The notes: generated from the letters alone by a model not told the origin. A stretch of 64,000 nt of DNA from Saprospira grandis DSM 2844 (GCF_000275825.1 NZ_JH719942.1:1855013-1919012); one strand, 5' to 3'. Positions 7,786 to 17,716 are shown, counted from the stretch's first letter. Numbers and translations are program-made.

Positions 7786-8601
7786 CTAAACCGCTACATT
7801 ATGCTCCCGAAGAGCATCATTGAGAGAGGTCTTTTTGTCGGTGCTCTCTTTGCGCTTGCCAATAATGAGGGCGCAAGGCACCTGATAGCTGCCTGCGGGA
7901 AACTCCTTGGTATAGCTACCGGGAATCACGACAGAGCGGGCAGGCACTCGGCCCTTATAAGTGATCGGTTCTGGACCAGAAACATCAATAATTTTTGTGG
8001 ATTGCGTAATGACCACATTGGCGCCCAAAACGGCTTCTTCTTCAATGTGTACCCCTTCTACCACAATAGAACGAGAGCCAATAAAGCAATTGTCCTCAAT
8101 AATCACGGGTGCCGCTTGTAGGGGCTCTAGCACGCCGCCAATGCCCACGCCACCGCTAAGATGTACATGCTTGCCAATTTGAGCACAAGAGCCCACCGTA
8201 GCCCAAGTATCAACCATGCTGCCGGCATCTACATAAGCGCCAATATTGACATAGCTGGGCATCATAATGACCGAAGGGGCCAAAAAAGCGCCATGGCGGG
8301 CAATAGCATGAGGAACCACCCGAACGCCCAGCTCGGCATAATTGGTTTTGAGTGGAATTTTATCATGAAACTCGAAAGGAGGAACTTCAATCGTCTCCAT
8401 TTTTTGGATAGGGAAATAAAGGACCACGGCTTTTTTCACCCAAGTATTGACGGTCCAGCCATCTGCAGTAGGTTCAGCTACGCGCACAACGCCCTTATCG
8501 AGTAGGTCAATCACCTCACGGATGAGTTCTTGTGTTTTGGCTTCTTTGAGCAGCGCTCTATTGTCCCAGGCGGCCTCAATGGCCTCTTGAAATACTTTCA
8601 T
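7786..8601 (-). CDS. dapD: Tetrahydrodipicolinate N-succinyltransferase
   Basis: 271 residues, the usual DapD length. It catalyses succinylation of tetrahydrodipicolinate in lysine and diaminopimelate biosynthesis. The N-terminal alpha domain (about 1-95) is followed by a left-handed beta-helix of hexapeptide repeats. Signature segments include MMPSYVNIGAYVDAGSMVDTW, quoted in part as PSYVNIGAYVDAG, then LSGGVGIGGVLEP and ENCFIG-like turns. The product supplies peptidoglycan precursors. It is monocistronic by context, with a repeat at its 3' end and a terminator hairpin upstream that belongs to the next gene. Confidence 0.96.
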   Translation of the reverse strand: MKVFQEAIEAAWDNRALLKEAKTQELIREVIDLLDKGVVRVAEPTADGWTVNTWVKKAVVLYFPIQKMETIEVPPFEFHDKIPLKTNYAELGVRVVPHAIARHGAFLAPSVIMMPSYVNIGAYVDAGSMVDTWATVGSCAQIGKHVHLSGGVGIGGVLEPLQAAPVIIEDNCFIGSRSIVVEGVHIEEEAVLGANVVITQSTKIIDVSGPEPITYKGRVPARSVVIPGSYTKEFPAGSYQVPCALIIGKRKESTDKKTSLNDALREHNVAV

Positions 8602-8652
8602 AACTTATAGTTGATTGTAATAATGATGGCTAAAATAGGGAAGTCTAAGGCA

Positions 8653-8692
8653 AAAAAAAATAGATGCCCTTGGAAGAAGGCATCTATTTTTA
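8653..8692 (-). terminator. Terminator of the outer-membrane barrel gene
   Basis: AAAAATAGATGCC pairs with GGCATCTATTTTT. Read on the minus strand the hairpin ends in a run of T, just after the stop at 8711. Confidence 0.8.
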
Positions 8693-8710
8693 AATTTAGG
8701 CTATTGAAGA

Positions 8711-9565
8711 TTACTCCTCATCGCCACCAAAGCTCATGGCTACTCCAACTTGGATTCCAAAGCTGCTAAAGTTGGTAGATGTTCGAAGTTGTTGAACATC
8801 AGTATCTGTATCTTGGTTGATTTCATCAACAAATTCGATATTTGTATCTGTGAAAGCTCCCAACTCAATATAATCGACAATGCTTGTTGAGGCCCCTGTA
8901 GGGTCCAAGTCCATTACCTCAACGATCTCTGCCTCTTTAGCCCGAATACGAAGGCCTGTATAGCGGAGTTCGGCAAAAATGCGCACTTTATCGTTGGGTA
9001 CCTTAAAGTAAACACCAGCAAAAGCCTCATAACCTAGGGTAAACTGTCCTTTAGACTCTACTTTTTGGGTAGCTGTACCATTGATTCCGGTATACACCTT
9101 TTCTTTATTCGAGTATGTAGTCCCTGTAACAGGAATAACAAGGCCTAAACCACCATAAGGTTGTACCATTCCCTCATTGCTTCCACGAACAGTAAAGTTG
9201 GGAGACAGGCGCAATTGGCGGGTATAAACTTCAGTCATTGAAGTTTGCGAAGGGCTAGTAGACTCATCTCTGGTTACCGTGCTTCCAAATAGATAATCTA
9301 CCCCTAGACCAAAGCCAAAATTTTGGCTAAAGTTATAGCCTAGATCTAGATTAACATCAAAGCCGCCACCATAGCTGCCATAAATATTTTCTTCTGTAAA
9401 ATCACCATTAGCATCTTCTACATAAGTAGTACCCAATTGGTCTGTAGTTGCTCCCATACCATAGCCTATGCCCAAGCGAGCATAGGGACCAGTTTGTGCC
9501 TTAAGGCCAAATCCTGCGAGCAAAAACAAGCTCAAGAAGCTAAAAAGTGTAGTACGCTTCATCAT
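8711..9565 (-). CDS. Outer-membrane beta-barrel protein
   Basis: 284 residues with a 24-residue signal peptide ending GLKAQ. The mature part shows alternating-residue strands with frequent Gly and aromatic residues, for example YARLGIGYGMG, SYGGGFDVNLDLGYNFS and FGFGLGVDYLF. The C-terminal strand SFGIQVGVAMSFG ends near the terminus, the layout of an 8-strand OmpX/OmpW-like barrel. It is presumably inserted in the outer membrane. No ligand or transport role can be assigned from sequence. It forms a single-gene unit with its own terminator. Confidence 0.78.
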   Translation of the reverse strand: MMKRTTLFSFLSLFLLAGFGLKAQTGPYARLGIGYGMGATTDQLGTTYVEDANGDFTEENIYGSYGGGFDVNLDLGYNFSQNFGFGLGVDYLFGSTVTRDESTSPSQTSMTEVYTRQLRLSPNFTVRGSNEGMVQPYGGLGLVIPVTGTTYSNKEKVYTGINGTATQKVESKGQFTLGYEAFAGVYFKVPNDKVRIFAELRYTGLRIRAKEAEIVEVMDLDPTGASTSIVDYIELGAFTDTNIEFVDEINQDTDTDVQQLRTSTNFSSFGIQVGVAMSFGGDEE

Positions 9566-9794
9566 AATAAAATCAGTTTAGATTGTTTGAAAAAGACCCC
9601 AAAGTACTTGAAGTCTATAAGCTGATAGCAGTTAAGTCGTCCGCTTTGCATCTCTGCTGTGCCCATAGTTAATAAGCCCGAGAGATTCTGTATTTCATCC
9701 AAATATAAGTGCTTAGCGACTAAATTGCTAAAATAGTTTACACTTTTTTATGCTGCGTATAACTTTATTTTAGAATTTCAATTGGTCTTAGGCC

Positions 9795-9829
9795 AAAAAA
9801 AGCCGTTTGGAATAATCCAAACGGCTTTT
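9795..9829 (-). terminator. Terminator of greA
   Basis: AAAAGCCGTTTGGA pairs perfectly with TCCAAACGGCTTTT around a 4-nt loop. It is oriented for the minus-strand greA gene, whose stop is at 9850. Confidence 0.85.
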
Positions 9830-9849
9830 CAGCTTTAATAAGTAGGTGG

Positions 9850-10332
9850 TTAGAGTTCGATCTTGATATCCAAGATTTCTACCTGCATCACGCCGCCAGG
9901 AGTTTGAATATCGGCGGTTTCTCCTACAGCCTTACCCAAAAGGCCCTTACCGATAGGAGAATTGACAGATATTTTCTTGGCTTTAAGGTCGGCTTCTGAC
10001 TCAGAGACCAAAGTATAGCTCATGGTCTTTTTGGTCTTGAGGTTTTTCATTTTCACGGTAGAAAGCACCACCACCTTAGAGGCATCCAAATCGGCACCAT
10101 CTACAATGCGGGCACTAGCCATAACGGCCTCCATTTGGTTAATTTTGAGCTCTAGCAAGCCTTGGGCTTCCTTGGCTGCATCATATTCGGCATTTTCAGA
10201 AAGGTCTCCCTTTTCACGAGCCTCAGCAATTTGCTGTGCCACCTTTTGGCGCTCTACGGTTTTGAGTTCTTCCAACTCTTTTTTCAGCTTATTATAGCCC
10301 TGGCGGGTCATATAAGAAATTTGCTTAGACAT
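9850..10332 (-). CDS. greA: Transcription elongation factor GreA
   Basis: 160 residues, the standard length. The N-terminal coiled coil (about 1-75) has the conserved YMTRQGYNKLKKELEELK and REKGDLSENAEYDAA, with the acidic tip D/E residues that reach the RNA polymerase secondary channel. The C-terminal FKBP-like domain includes SVNSPIGKGLLGKAVGE. GreA stimulates cleavage of the nascent RNA 3' end in backtracked complexes. A 500-bp upstream gap contains hairpins and a repeat, suggesting a long leader. Confidence 0.96.
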   Translation of the reverse strand: MSKQISYMTRQGYNKLKKELEELKTVERQKVAQQIAEAREKGDLSENAEYDAAKEAQGLLELKINQMEAVMASARIVDGADLDASKVVVLSTVKMKNLKTKKTMSYTLVSESEADLKAKKISVNSPIGKGLLGKAVGETADIQTPGGVMQVEILDIKIEL

Positions 10333-10618
10333 ATTTTTTCAATTTTTAGCTGTTCGGCTATTGGGCCAAGCAGTAAATTCCGTTTGTTTTTGACAGAAAA
10401 ATAAAGGACGTTCCTCTAGATTAAGAAACGGCCCCTCCTATAAGTATGTAGTTTTGCCCTACATAAAATAAGTAAAGAACGCCTAACTCCATTGAGTTAA
10501 CCGTTCCTACTGTTGTCTGCTAACAAATATAGCAGTTTTATTTTGCTCTTGCAAGTTTTTAAAGCCTTAGTCCTTCTCCACTATAAGGGAGTTAGATTCT
10601 TTCAAAACTTGATGCTTT
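10333..10618. other. Noncoding leader region upstream of greA with small hairpins
   Basis: No gene is visible. Read toward greA it can form ATGTAG-CTACAT (10446-10464) and a larger imperfect hairpin (10478-10506) with GAACG and CGTTC closing an inner TAACTC-GAGTTA. A GGACGTTCC palindrome follows nearer the gene. These could be part of a structured 5' leader or an independent small RNA. Confidence 0.4.
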
Positions 10619-10764
10619 GGGGCCTCCGCCTCGCTGCGCTCCTCGGCGCTACGTTGCGGGGCTCGCAAGTCTGCTCGGCCCTTCAGCCGCCTTTGGCGGC
10701 TTTGGTCTGGCCCTTCGGGCCACCCCTCCACATCGCTAGGCCTGCGGCCCTGACGGGCCTGTAC
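10619..10764 (-). repeat. GC-rich interspersed repeat, type A, copy 5
   Basis: Runs from GGGGCCTCC to CATCGCTAGGCC with a trailing GGCCCTGACGGGCC hairpin. It lies between the secDF stop and the greA leader. Confidence 0.85.
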
Positions 10765-10833
10765 AGTCCAAAAGAAAAAGCCCCTAAGCCAAAATGGCCT
10801 AGAGACTTTTTACAAACTATATAAGTTAAAAGC

Positions 10834-13800
10834 TTAAGCTTTTTCTTCTTCGTTTTCTAGTTCGTCACCTGTGCTGCTTTCAACATCTTCTGCGCCTTCA
10901 GCATAATCAGAAACGTACTCAGTATATTTCAATGCGCTAGCATCTTTAGTTGTATCTACTACAATTGGAGAAGCAATAAACATAGAAGAGTAAGTACCCA
11001 CAATTACACCAATCAACAAGGCAAAAGCAAAACCACTAATGCCATCGCCACCAAAGAAGAACAAGATGGCCACTACAAAGAATGTAGTCAATGAGGTAAT
11101 TGAAGTACGGCTTACTGTACTCTGAATTGCTTGGTTAACAATATCCTTAATGCCTTTGCTTTCTCCTTCATTGGTTGCAGTTTCCCGAATACGGTCAAAT
11201 ACAATTACTGTATCGTTGATCGAGTAACCGATGATGGTCAAAATAGCGGCAATAAAGGCTTGGTCAATCTCCATAGAGAAAGGCATAATACCTTTGAACA
11301 AAGAGAAGATCCCCAAGACCAAAAGTACATCATGGAATAGGGCCGCAATAGCACCTACAGAGAACTGCCATCTGCGGAAGCGGATAAAGATGTAACTAAA
11401 GATAAAGAGCAATGAAAGCAATGACGCCCAGAAAGCAGACTGACGAATATCATCTGCAATGGTTGGACCTACTTTAGAAGAGGCCGTCAAGTACAAGCCA
11501 GCTTCTGTTACATTAGGCGCTTTACCTGCTGCAAAGGCCTCATAGGCTACATCGGCAGAAGAATAAGCTTTACAAGCTTGGTGAAGCTTAGTCAATACCT
11601 CAGCATCTGCTTCTCGCCCTTCTTTTTCTTGCATGAAAGAAGTAGTAATTTTTACTTGGTTGCCTTGGTTAAAGGTCTTTACTACATTCTTATCATAGCC
11701 ATCAAAAGCCTTTACGAGCTCCTCTTTCAATTGAGGCACCTCTACTTGCTGAGGAAACTCTACCGTATAAGAGCGCCCCCCCTGAAAGTCTACGCCCAAC
11801 TCAAAACCTTGAGTAGCCATAGAAGCAATACCAGCAATCAACAAAAGGCCAGAAACAGCATAGGCAATCTTGCGCTTGCCAATAAAGTCAAAGCTTACAT
11901 TGGCCAAAACATTCTTGGTGCTTCCGGTCCAAATAGACACCTCTTTATTATTGACCAAATAACGGTCAAACAACAAGCGGCCAAACAATACCGCAGTAAA
12001 TACCGAACAAGCTACACCAATCATCAATACCGTAGCAAAACCTTTGATTGGACCTAAACCATATTGGAAGAGGATAAGGGCCGTAACAAATGAAGTAACG
12101 TTGGCATCAATAATAGCCGAATAAGAGTGTTGGAAACCTGAAAGGACCGCTTCTTTCCAGTGCTGCCCAGCTCGCAATTCTTCTCGAATACGCTCAAAGA
12201 TAATTACGTTGGCATCTACAGCCATACCAATGGTCAATACAATACCAGCAATACCAGGTAGTGTCAGTACCGTACCAAAAGAGGCCAAACAACCCAAGAT
12301 AAAGAAGATGTTGAGGAAGAGGGCCAATACAGCTAGAATACCCGCCTTAGCATAGTAAAGGAGCATAAAGATAAGCACCAATACAAAACCAATCACTAGG
12401 GCAAAAAGACCTGCATTTACCGTAGCCTCTCCTAAGCTAGGACCAACAATGGCTTCTTCAATAATTTCAGGTGTAGCAGGCAACTTACCAATACTTAGAA
12501 TATTGGCCAAGTCACTAGCATCTGTAGCCGAGAAATCTCCAGAGATACTTGTGCTACCATTAGGGATAGCCTCATTTACACGAGGGTAAGAATATACTTT
12601 GTTATCTAGGGTTACCGATACGCAGAAGCCAACGTTTTCTTCCGTCATTTTCTTCCACTTACGCGCCCCTTCATTGTCCATGTCTAGAGAAACAGCATAA
12701 CCTGCTCCTGAAGGATTCTTAGTAGCACGAGAAGAAACCACCCGCTCTCCTGATAGTGTTGCCTCATCTTGGCCACGAGTGCGCAAGGCAAACAGCTGAA
12801 CCAAACGGCCACCATCTTCTGATTTCTGTACTTTAGAATCCCAAGCAAAACGAATATCTTTAGGCAAGATGCGCTGCGCTTCTGCAGAACGGAGCATGTC
12901 CATCACTTCTGCAGTATCTTTTACTTGCGTATAACCTACATAAGGGTCTTTTTCTGTCTGAGGAGGAGCAAAGCCCATCACCTTAAACAAAGGACCAGGA
13001 TTGGTAGAATCTGTTACGGAAGTAGCTGCAAAGCTAGCATTGACAGAGTCAATTTTAGCCTGCTTAACCGCCTCGTCGAGGCTACTGTCGGCCTTTACTT
13101 CTTCAATATAAGCCAAGGCTGCAGAATCAGGCTGAGGAGCAGCTGTACCTACAGCAGCTTCGCTCTTATCATATTTACTGCCTTTTAGAGCCTCATTGAG
13201 GTTGACCAAAGGACCAGCAGTTTGTTGGCCCAAAAGCTCAACAGCAGTGTACATTTCCCAGAACTCTAGGCTAGCCGTAGCTTGCAAGAACTCACGAGCC
13301 CGCTTAGGACTACGCACACCAGGCAATTCAACCGTAATCCGGTCAGTAGACTTATCTAGTGAAACCACAGGTTGGGCCACACCAAATTTATCAATACGCT
13401 GCTTCAATAGATTGAAGGTGCGCTCTACCGTTTTAGAAGCCTCCAAACGAATAGCCGTCAATACTTCCTCATTCGTTGAGTTAATATTGATGCCCTCCAG
13501 TTTTTCGGTAGTTCCAAAGAAGCGAGCCAAAGGCTTGTCGCTCACTTTGGCATATTCTTGACCAAACAAGGTTACAAAATCTACCTGAGCGGTAGACTGT
13601 GCAGCTTTGGCATTGGCCAATGCCTTCTGAAAGTTCTCATCAGAAGTTTTGTTGGCCAAGGTCTTAATCAACTCTTGCAAATCTACTTGAAGGACAACAC
13701 TCATACCGCCTTTCAAGTCCAAACCCAAAGCCAACTGGCTGCGCTTGAGCTCCTGATAAGAGTATGATTTGAACCCTAGATTCAAAATGGGCTCTTCAGA

Positions 13801-14001
13801 AATAGAATCTAGGAAGTACTGTTGGGCCATATCGTATTGTACAGCCTTAAGTTCTTGGTCCTGAATGCTATCCGTTGCCGCTTTAGCAAATTCGCTTGCA
13901 CTGCGCTCGATACCACTGGTCGGAATCATCAAAAAGAAGATGTACGAAATGACCAGGACTAACGCAATCGTAAAGAACTTTACGAAACTTTTCCCTTGCA
14001 T
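10834..14001 (-). CDS. secDF: Protein translocase SecDF fusion
   Basis: 1055 residues from the ATG at 14001 (an upstream TTG at 14019 is less likely). It is a fusion of SecD and SecF, as is usual in Bacteroidota. The N-terminal transmembrane helix is followed by the SecD motif LGLDLKGGMSVVLQVD near residue 95, a large periplasmic P1 domain, five SecD helices and DANVIIFERIREEL. The SecF half begins at about residue 740 with LGVDFQGGRSYTVEF and carries NDTVIVFDRIRE. It uses the proton-motive force to pull substrates out of SecYEG. The C-terminus is acidic. Confidence 0.96.
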   Translation of the reverse strand: MQGKSFVKFFTIALVLVISYIFFLMIPTSGIERSASEFAKAATDSIQDQELKAVQYDMAQQYFLDSISEEPILNLGFKSYSYQELKRSQLALGLDLKGGMSVVLQVDLQELIKTLANKTSDENFQKALANAKAAQSTAQVDFVTLFGQEYAKVSDKPLARFFGTTEKLEGININSTNEEVLTAIRLEASKTVERTFNLLKQRIDKFGVAQPVVSLDKSTDRITVELPGVRSPKRAREFLQATASLEFWEMYTAVELLGQQTAGPLVNLNEALKGSKYDKSEAAVGTAAPQPDSAALAYIEEVKADSSLDEAVKQAKIDSVNASFAATSVTDSTNPGPLFKVMGFAPPQTEKDPYVGYTQVKDTAEVMDMLRSAEAQRILPKDIRFAWDSKVQKSEDGGRLVQLFALRTRGQDEATLSGERVVSSRATKNPSGAGYAVSLDMDNEGARKWKKMTEENVGFCVSVTLDNKVYSYPRVNEAIPNGSTSISGDFSATDASDLANILSIGKLPATPEIIEEAIVGPSLGEATVNAGLFALVIGFVLVLIFMLLYYAKAGILAVLALFLNIFFILGCLASFGTVLTLPGIAGIVLTIGMAVDANVIIFERIREELRAGQHWKEAVLSGFQHSYSAIIDANVTSFVTALILFQYGLGPIKGFATVLMIGVACSVFTAVLFGRLLFDRYLVNNKEVSIWTGSTKNVLANVSFDFIGKRKIAYAVSGLLLIAGIASMATQGFELGVDFQGGRSYTVEFPQQVEVPQLKEELVKAFDGYDKNVVKTFNQGNQVKITTSFMQEKEGREADAEVLTKLHQACKAYSSADVAYEAFAAGKAPNVTEAGLYLTASSKVGPTIADDIRQSAFWASLLSLLFIFSYIFIRFRRWQFSVGAIAALFHDVLLVLGIFSLFKGIMPFSMEIDQAFIAAILTIIGYSINDTVIVFDRIRETATNEGESKGIKDIVNQAIQSTVSRTSITSLTTFFVVAILFFFGGDGISGFAFALLIGVIVGTYSSMFIASPIVVDTTKDASALKYTEYVSDYAEGAEDVESSTGDELENEEEKA

Positions 14002-14019
14002 GGTTTTAGCGTAATTCAA

Positions 14020-14307
14020 TAGGTTTTAGAAACTAAAATAAGCTGTCTGTCTGGCCAATATTTGGCCCTATCATGGGGCTCTGATTTAGTTTCTCAATAT
14101 AGTTTGTATAAAAAAACATATAGGCGCAGTGCGCCTATTTTGGCTTGCAAATATAGAACTTTTTGCGTGGGATAAAAAAATTATTCTAAGTTAAAAGCAT
14201 TTCGGCAAATTACTAACTAAGCTGCTCATTTAAAAACAACTGAGGCCACTAAGCCCCTGATGGTCTAAAGGAATAAGGGGCGCGAAGCGCCTGGCCGTAG
14301 GCCAAAC
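14020..14307. other. Noncoding region upstream of secDF
   Basis: AT-rich intergenic stretch with no recognisable gene or RNA. It presumably holds the secDF promoter, but no convincing TAnnTTTG element with a -33 partner was found. A repeat fills the rest of the gap. Confidence 0.4.
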
Positions 14308-14427
14308 GGCCTAGCGATGCGGCGGGGTGGCCGTCAGGCCAGACCAAAGCCCGAAGGGCTGCAGGGCCGAGCAGACCTGCGAGCCCCAAAGCGTAGCGCC
14401 GCAAGGCAAAGCCGCAGCGGAGGCCCC
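14308..14427 (+). repeat. GC-rich interspersed repeat, type A, copy 6
   Basis: GGCCTAGCGATGCGGC to GGAGGCCCC, with loop variant TGGCC-GTCA-GGCCA and cassette AGCCC-gaa-GGGCT. Its CCCC end lies 10 bp from the ostA-like stop. Confidence 0.88.
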
Positions 14428-14437
14428 AACCCCTCCC

Positions 14438-16378
14438 CTACTTCTTTCTTCCTCGGCGTTTTTGATTAGAAAGTTCTTCTGGGCTGAGACTAGGCTTTTC
14501 TTTGGGCTCCTCTATTTCGGGAATTTCATTTGGAGTGGGTACTGGTGGAAGTTCGGGCAAGGCCGCCGCTTTTATTCCCCAGGCATAAGGGCCCGTCAGG
14601 CTCCAGCGGTCTTTGGGGCGCTCGGCCTCTAGCCATTTGAAGCCCTTGAGCTGAAGTTTTTCGTGCTTAATTTGGCCCATGGGGTACAAAACGGCCTTGG
14701 GTTGGCCCATAAACTTGATGCGATCGACATTCCGCTCCTTAAATCGAACCTGCATATCCGAGCAATCCATATCATTGACGCCCGCATAGCGGCCCTGCTC
14801 ATCTAGGGCATAATACACCATTTCGCCATTGTATTGGATATCGGCTCGCTGCAACTCATTATTTTGGAAATGCGCCCGAATATCTCTGGCCTTGATCTGA
14901 TTGAAATAGACCTCCTCTTTGCTCGAGGCCATAAAGGCATGCTGGAGCAAAAAGAGCTCTTGCAAAGACTGATCGGCCAAACGGCCCCGCAAAGTATCGG
15001 CGGTAAACTGCACCGAATCCAGCCAAATTCGGGGATTTCCCCGCAGCTCAAAAAGCGAGTCGGCTTCATTGTAGACCAAAGAGTCGCCCAAAGCCTGAAT
15101 ATCGGACTTAAAGACTTGCACCTGATGGTAAGCCTGCAATTGATAGGCCCCAGCGCTGTCTTTTTCCATCCGAAAGCTGTCCGCGGTCATCCAAAGACTA
15201 TCTCCATCCAATAACATCAGGGCAATCGGATGATCTTGGGCCAACATCTGCCCCGTCGAATCATTGTAATAGACCGAGCCCGCCATCAAACGGCTTTGCT
15301 CTAGGGTGTCTTCCAAAATAACTTGGCCCTTGGCCCAAGCTTCTTTGCGGCTCTCGCTATACTCTAAGGTTTCGGAGCGAAGAATTTGGCTGCCTCGCTT
15401 GGCCGTTACGCCATTTTGAAAAACCATGGCCTCTTTTTCTTCATCATAGTAAGAGTCGCCAGCCAAAATTTCTTGATTTCCCTCTTTTCCCTTGCGCTCA
15501 AAGCGAGGATGGCCCAAAAACTCAAAGCGGCCTTTCATTCCCCGCCGAACAATGGTATCGGCATATACCTTTTGGCTTTCTTCCTCCAAAATGGCATTGC
15601 CAATCAAATAATAGCTATCCTCACTGCCCACATATAATATTGTATCGGCAGAAGCGCGGCGGCTATTTTGGCCCTTTCGCTGCAAATAATAAGGCGAGCC
15701 GGTCAGTTCGGCCCTTTCGGCCTTATTATCATAATAGCCCGATTCGCAATAGACCAAATTTTCATCATCATACATATAAGTGGGGGCCAAAAAATAGCTT
15801 TTTTCCTCCTCCGTATTAAAGGCCATAGAGTCGGTAATCAACTTATATTTGGGGTGGTTGAGGCGGACCGAATCAACAAAATAGGCCATTTTGCTCTCTA
15901 GCTCATAATATCCCCGCTTACTTTGCAACTGGCTAGAATCCGAGACAATCAATACCCCTTGCGGATAACTGGCCTTCTTTTGCACCAAATCATAATGCAG
16001 GTAATCGGTAAACAAGGTCATGGAGCTATCCTCCAAAACCACCTGATTTTTTAGTTCCGCCTCTCGTTTTATTCCATCATAGCGCAAACTATCCGAAAAG
16101 GCCCGAATGCTGTCTTCTTGCAGCATTTCTACATCTCCATAGGCCAAAATTTGGTCCTTGGGCGCCTGCTGGGCGGTATCGCACCAAAGGTGCATCTCTT
16201 TTTGCTTAAAATGGACCTCTCCTTCCAAAAACAAATAACGGCCATCTGCCCGACTTTCCCCTCTACCTTTATTACTATGGAGCAATTGCACCCGACTACT
16301 GTCGCTGGCCGTACTCTCCCTTTGGGCATAGCTCTCTAGCCCCAAAAACAACAAACAACAGAGCAATAAATAACGCAT
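14438..16378 (-). CDS. OstA/LptA-like outer-membrane biogenesis protein
   Basis: 646 residues with a signal peptide of about 18 residues (ends ESYAQ). The N-terminal half is built of OstA/LptA-type beta-jellyroll repeats, seen as recurring strands such as YLFLEGEVHFKQKEMHLWCD, ILAYGDVEML and ADTLRGRLADQ. The tail is basic (RRGRKK). Family members carry or assemble lipopolysaccharide across the periplasm. The same-strand neighbours upstream (amidase and two MCE proteins) make an envelope role in lipid traffic plausible. It lacks the LptD C-terminal barrel. Confidence 0.8.
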   Translation of the reverse strand: MRYLLLCCLLFLGLESYAQRESTASDSSRVQLLHSNKGRGESRADGRYLFLEGEVHFKQKEMHLWCDTAQQAPKDQILAYGDVEMLQEDSIRAFSDSLRYDGIKREAELKNQVVLEDSSMTLFTDYLHYDLVQKKASYPQGVLIVSDSSQLQSKRGYYELESKMAYFVDSVRLNHPKYKLITDSMAFNTEEEKSYFLAPTYMYDDENLVYCESGYYDNKAERAELTGSPYYLQRKGQNSRRASADTILYVGSEDSYYLIGNAILEEESQKVYADTIVRRGMKGRFEFLGHPRFERKGKEGNQEILAGDSYYDEEKEAMVFQNGVTAKRGSQILRSETLEYSESRKEAWAKGQVILEDTLEQSRLMAGSVYYNDSTGQMLAQDHPIALMLLDGDSLWMTADSFRMEKDSAGAYQLQAYHQVQVFKSDIQALGDSLVYNEADSLFELRGNPRIWLDSVQFTADTLRGRLADQSLQELFLLQHAFMASSKEEVYFNQIKARDIRAHFQNNELQRADIQYNGEMVYYALDEQGRYAGVNDMDCSDMQVRFKERNVDRIKFMGQPKAVLYPMGQIKHEKLQLKGFKWLEAERPKDRWSLTGPYAWGIKAAALPELPPVPTPNEIPEIEEPKEKPSLSPEELSNQKRRGRKK

Positions 16379-16405
16379 AGATTGCTTTTTTTATCCTATT
16401 TTTTT

Positions 16406-16520
16406 GGGGCCTCCTGCCTGCGGCAGGCGCTACGTTTCGCAGCTCGCAAGTCTGCTCGGCCCTTCGGCGCTTGCAGCACCTCGGTCTGGCCTGAGGGCCA
16501 CTGCTGCACATCGCTAGGCC
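16406..16520 (-). repeat. GC-rich interspersed repeat, type A, copy 7
   Basis: GGGGCCTCCTGCC to CATCGCTAGGCC, placed between the second MCE gene and the ostA-like start, with the GGCCCC end facing the start codon. Confidence 0.85.
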
Positions 16521-16578
16521 AATTGGCCCAAACCTTCTTTTTAAACCCCAAAGATCTTTTTTCGCTTGGCTGTTTACA

Positions 16579-16624
16579 AAAAAAGGGCCCAGAGAGCGGC
16601 CAAAACCGATTTCTCTGGACCTTT
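16579..16624 (-). terminator. Terminator downstream of the MCE pair
   Basis: AAAGGNCCAGAGA pairs with TCTCTGGACCTTT. Read on the minus strand it ends in a run of T. It lies 20 bp past the second MCE stop and would separate the MCE pair from the ostA-like gene. Confidence 0.65.
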
Positions 16625-16644
16625 ATCAGAGCATTAACCTAGAG

Positions 16645-17712
16645 TTATTTCTTCTTCTTGGCCTCTTTTTCAATCAGTTTTTGCTCTTTCTTATAGGCTT
16701 TGCCCATGCCGTAGGGTTTGTATTTGCCACTCAAGACCGTGCGGTAGCGCTCGGGGTGGCGGCGAATATCCTCCATCAATAGGCTCATTTCTGCAATGGC
16801 TTTTTCTACATCTTGCAAAAGGGCCTTATCATGCATCAGGGCAGAAAGCAGGCCTTCTTGGTCCTTAAAGTTGGTCAACTCTTGCAATTGGGCCATGAGT
16901 TTATTGGTTTCGGCCAAGGTGCCCTGCATGCCTTCGGCCAATTGGCCAAATTCTTCTACGGTATTTTTGGTGGCGCCTAGGGTCTCCGACAATTTGGCCG
17001 ATTTCAATTCATCTGAGAGCGTAGCCAAATTGCTCATCAGGGCCGTAATTTGATCATTGTTGGCTTTTACATTGCCTGTAATAGACTCCATATGGCTCAT
17101 TGTATTGACAAAGCTATTGGTAGAGCGTTCTAGCAAAACAGACAACAGCTGGCTAATCACTTTGAGGTTCTCGATACTAGCTTGCACATCATGTACAGAC
17201 TTTTTAAGGCCAGACTCCTCACTTTTGGCCAACTCCTTAAAGGCTTGGGTCAAAGAATCGATTCGGCCCATATAAGGCTCAATCAGTTCTTGGGCCATAT
17301 CAATCATGCTACCGGCTTCTCCACGGACCTCATCGCCAGTTTGCAGGCAATCGGCGCCAGAGCAGCTGCCTTCAAACTCCATAGAAACGGCCTTTCCGCT
17401 CATAATACTGAGGGTGACCAACTTGGGGTTTACCGTTTTGGGCACATCTACCCCATTATAAAGGTGCATTTCTACCAATACTTCTTTGGGGTTTTTCTGG
17501 TCGAGTTCCATATGCGTAACTGCGCCCACCTGTAGTCCATTAACAGTAACGGGAGCCCCAACGGCCAGACCATCTACAGCCGTAAAGCGGCCAATAATTA
17601 CGGTATCATTGGAGAGGATATTGTTCCCTTTGAGGAAGTTGTAGCCCCAGATGAGTAGGAAAATAGAGAAGGTCCCTAAGATACCTACCTTTACTTCGTT
17701 AGAAATTTTCAT
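16645..17712 (-). CDS. MlaD/MCE-family lipid transport protein
   Basis: 355 residues. A single N-terminal membrane helix (VGILGTFSIFLLIWGYNFLKG) is followed by an MCE domain at about 35-125, with FTAVDGLAVGAPVTVNGLQVG. A long coiled-coil region (about 150-320) ends in a basic tail. MCE proteins form hexameric channels that move phospholipids between inner and outer membranes together with MlaE/MlaF ABC subunits, not seen here. It follows the other MCE gene after only 4 bp, so the two are co-transcribed. Confidence 0.88.
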   Translation of the reverse strand: MKISNEVKVGILGTFSIFLLIWGYNFLKGNNILSNDTVIIGRFTAVDGLAVGAPVTVNGLQVGAVTHMELDQKNPKEVLVEMHLYNGVDVPKTVNPKLVTLSIMSGKAVSMEFEGSCSGADCLQTGDEVRGEAGSMIDMAQELIEPYMGRIDSLTQAFKELAKSEESGLKKSVHDVQASIENLKVISQLLSVLLERSTNSFVNTMSHMESITGNVKANNDQITALMSNLATLSDELKSAKLSETLGATKNTVEEFGQLAEGMQGTLAETNKLMAQLQELTNFKDQEGLLSALMHDKALLQDVEKAIAEMSLLMEDIRRHPERYRTVLSGKYKPYGMGKAYKKEQKLIEKEAKKKK

Positions 17713-17716
17713 GCTT

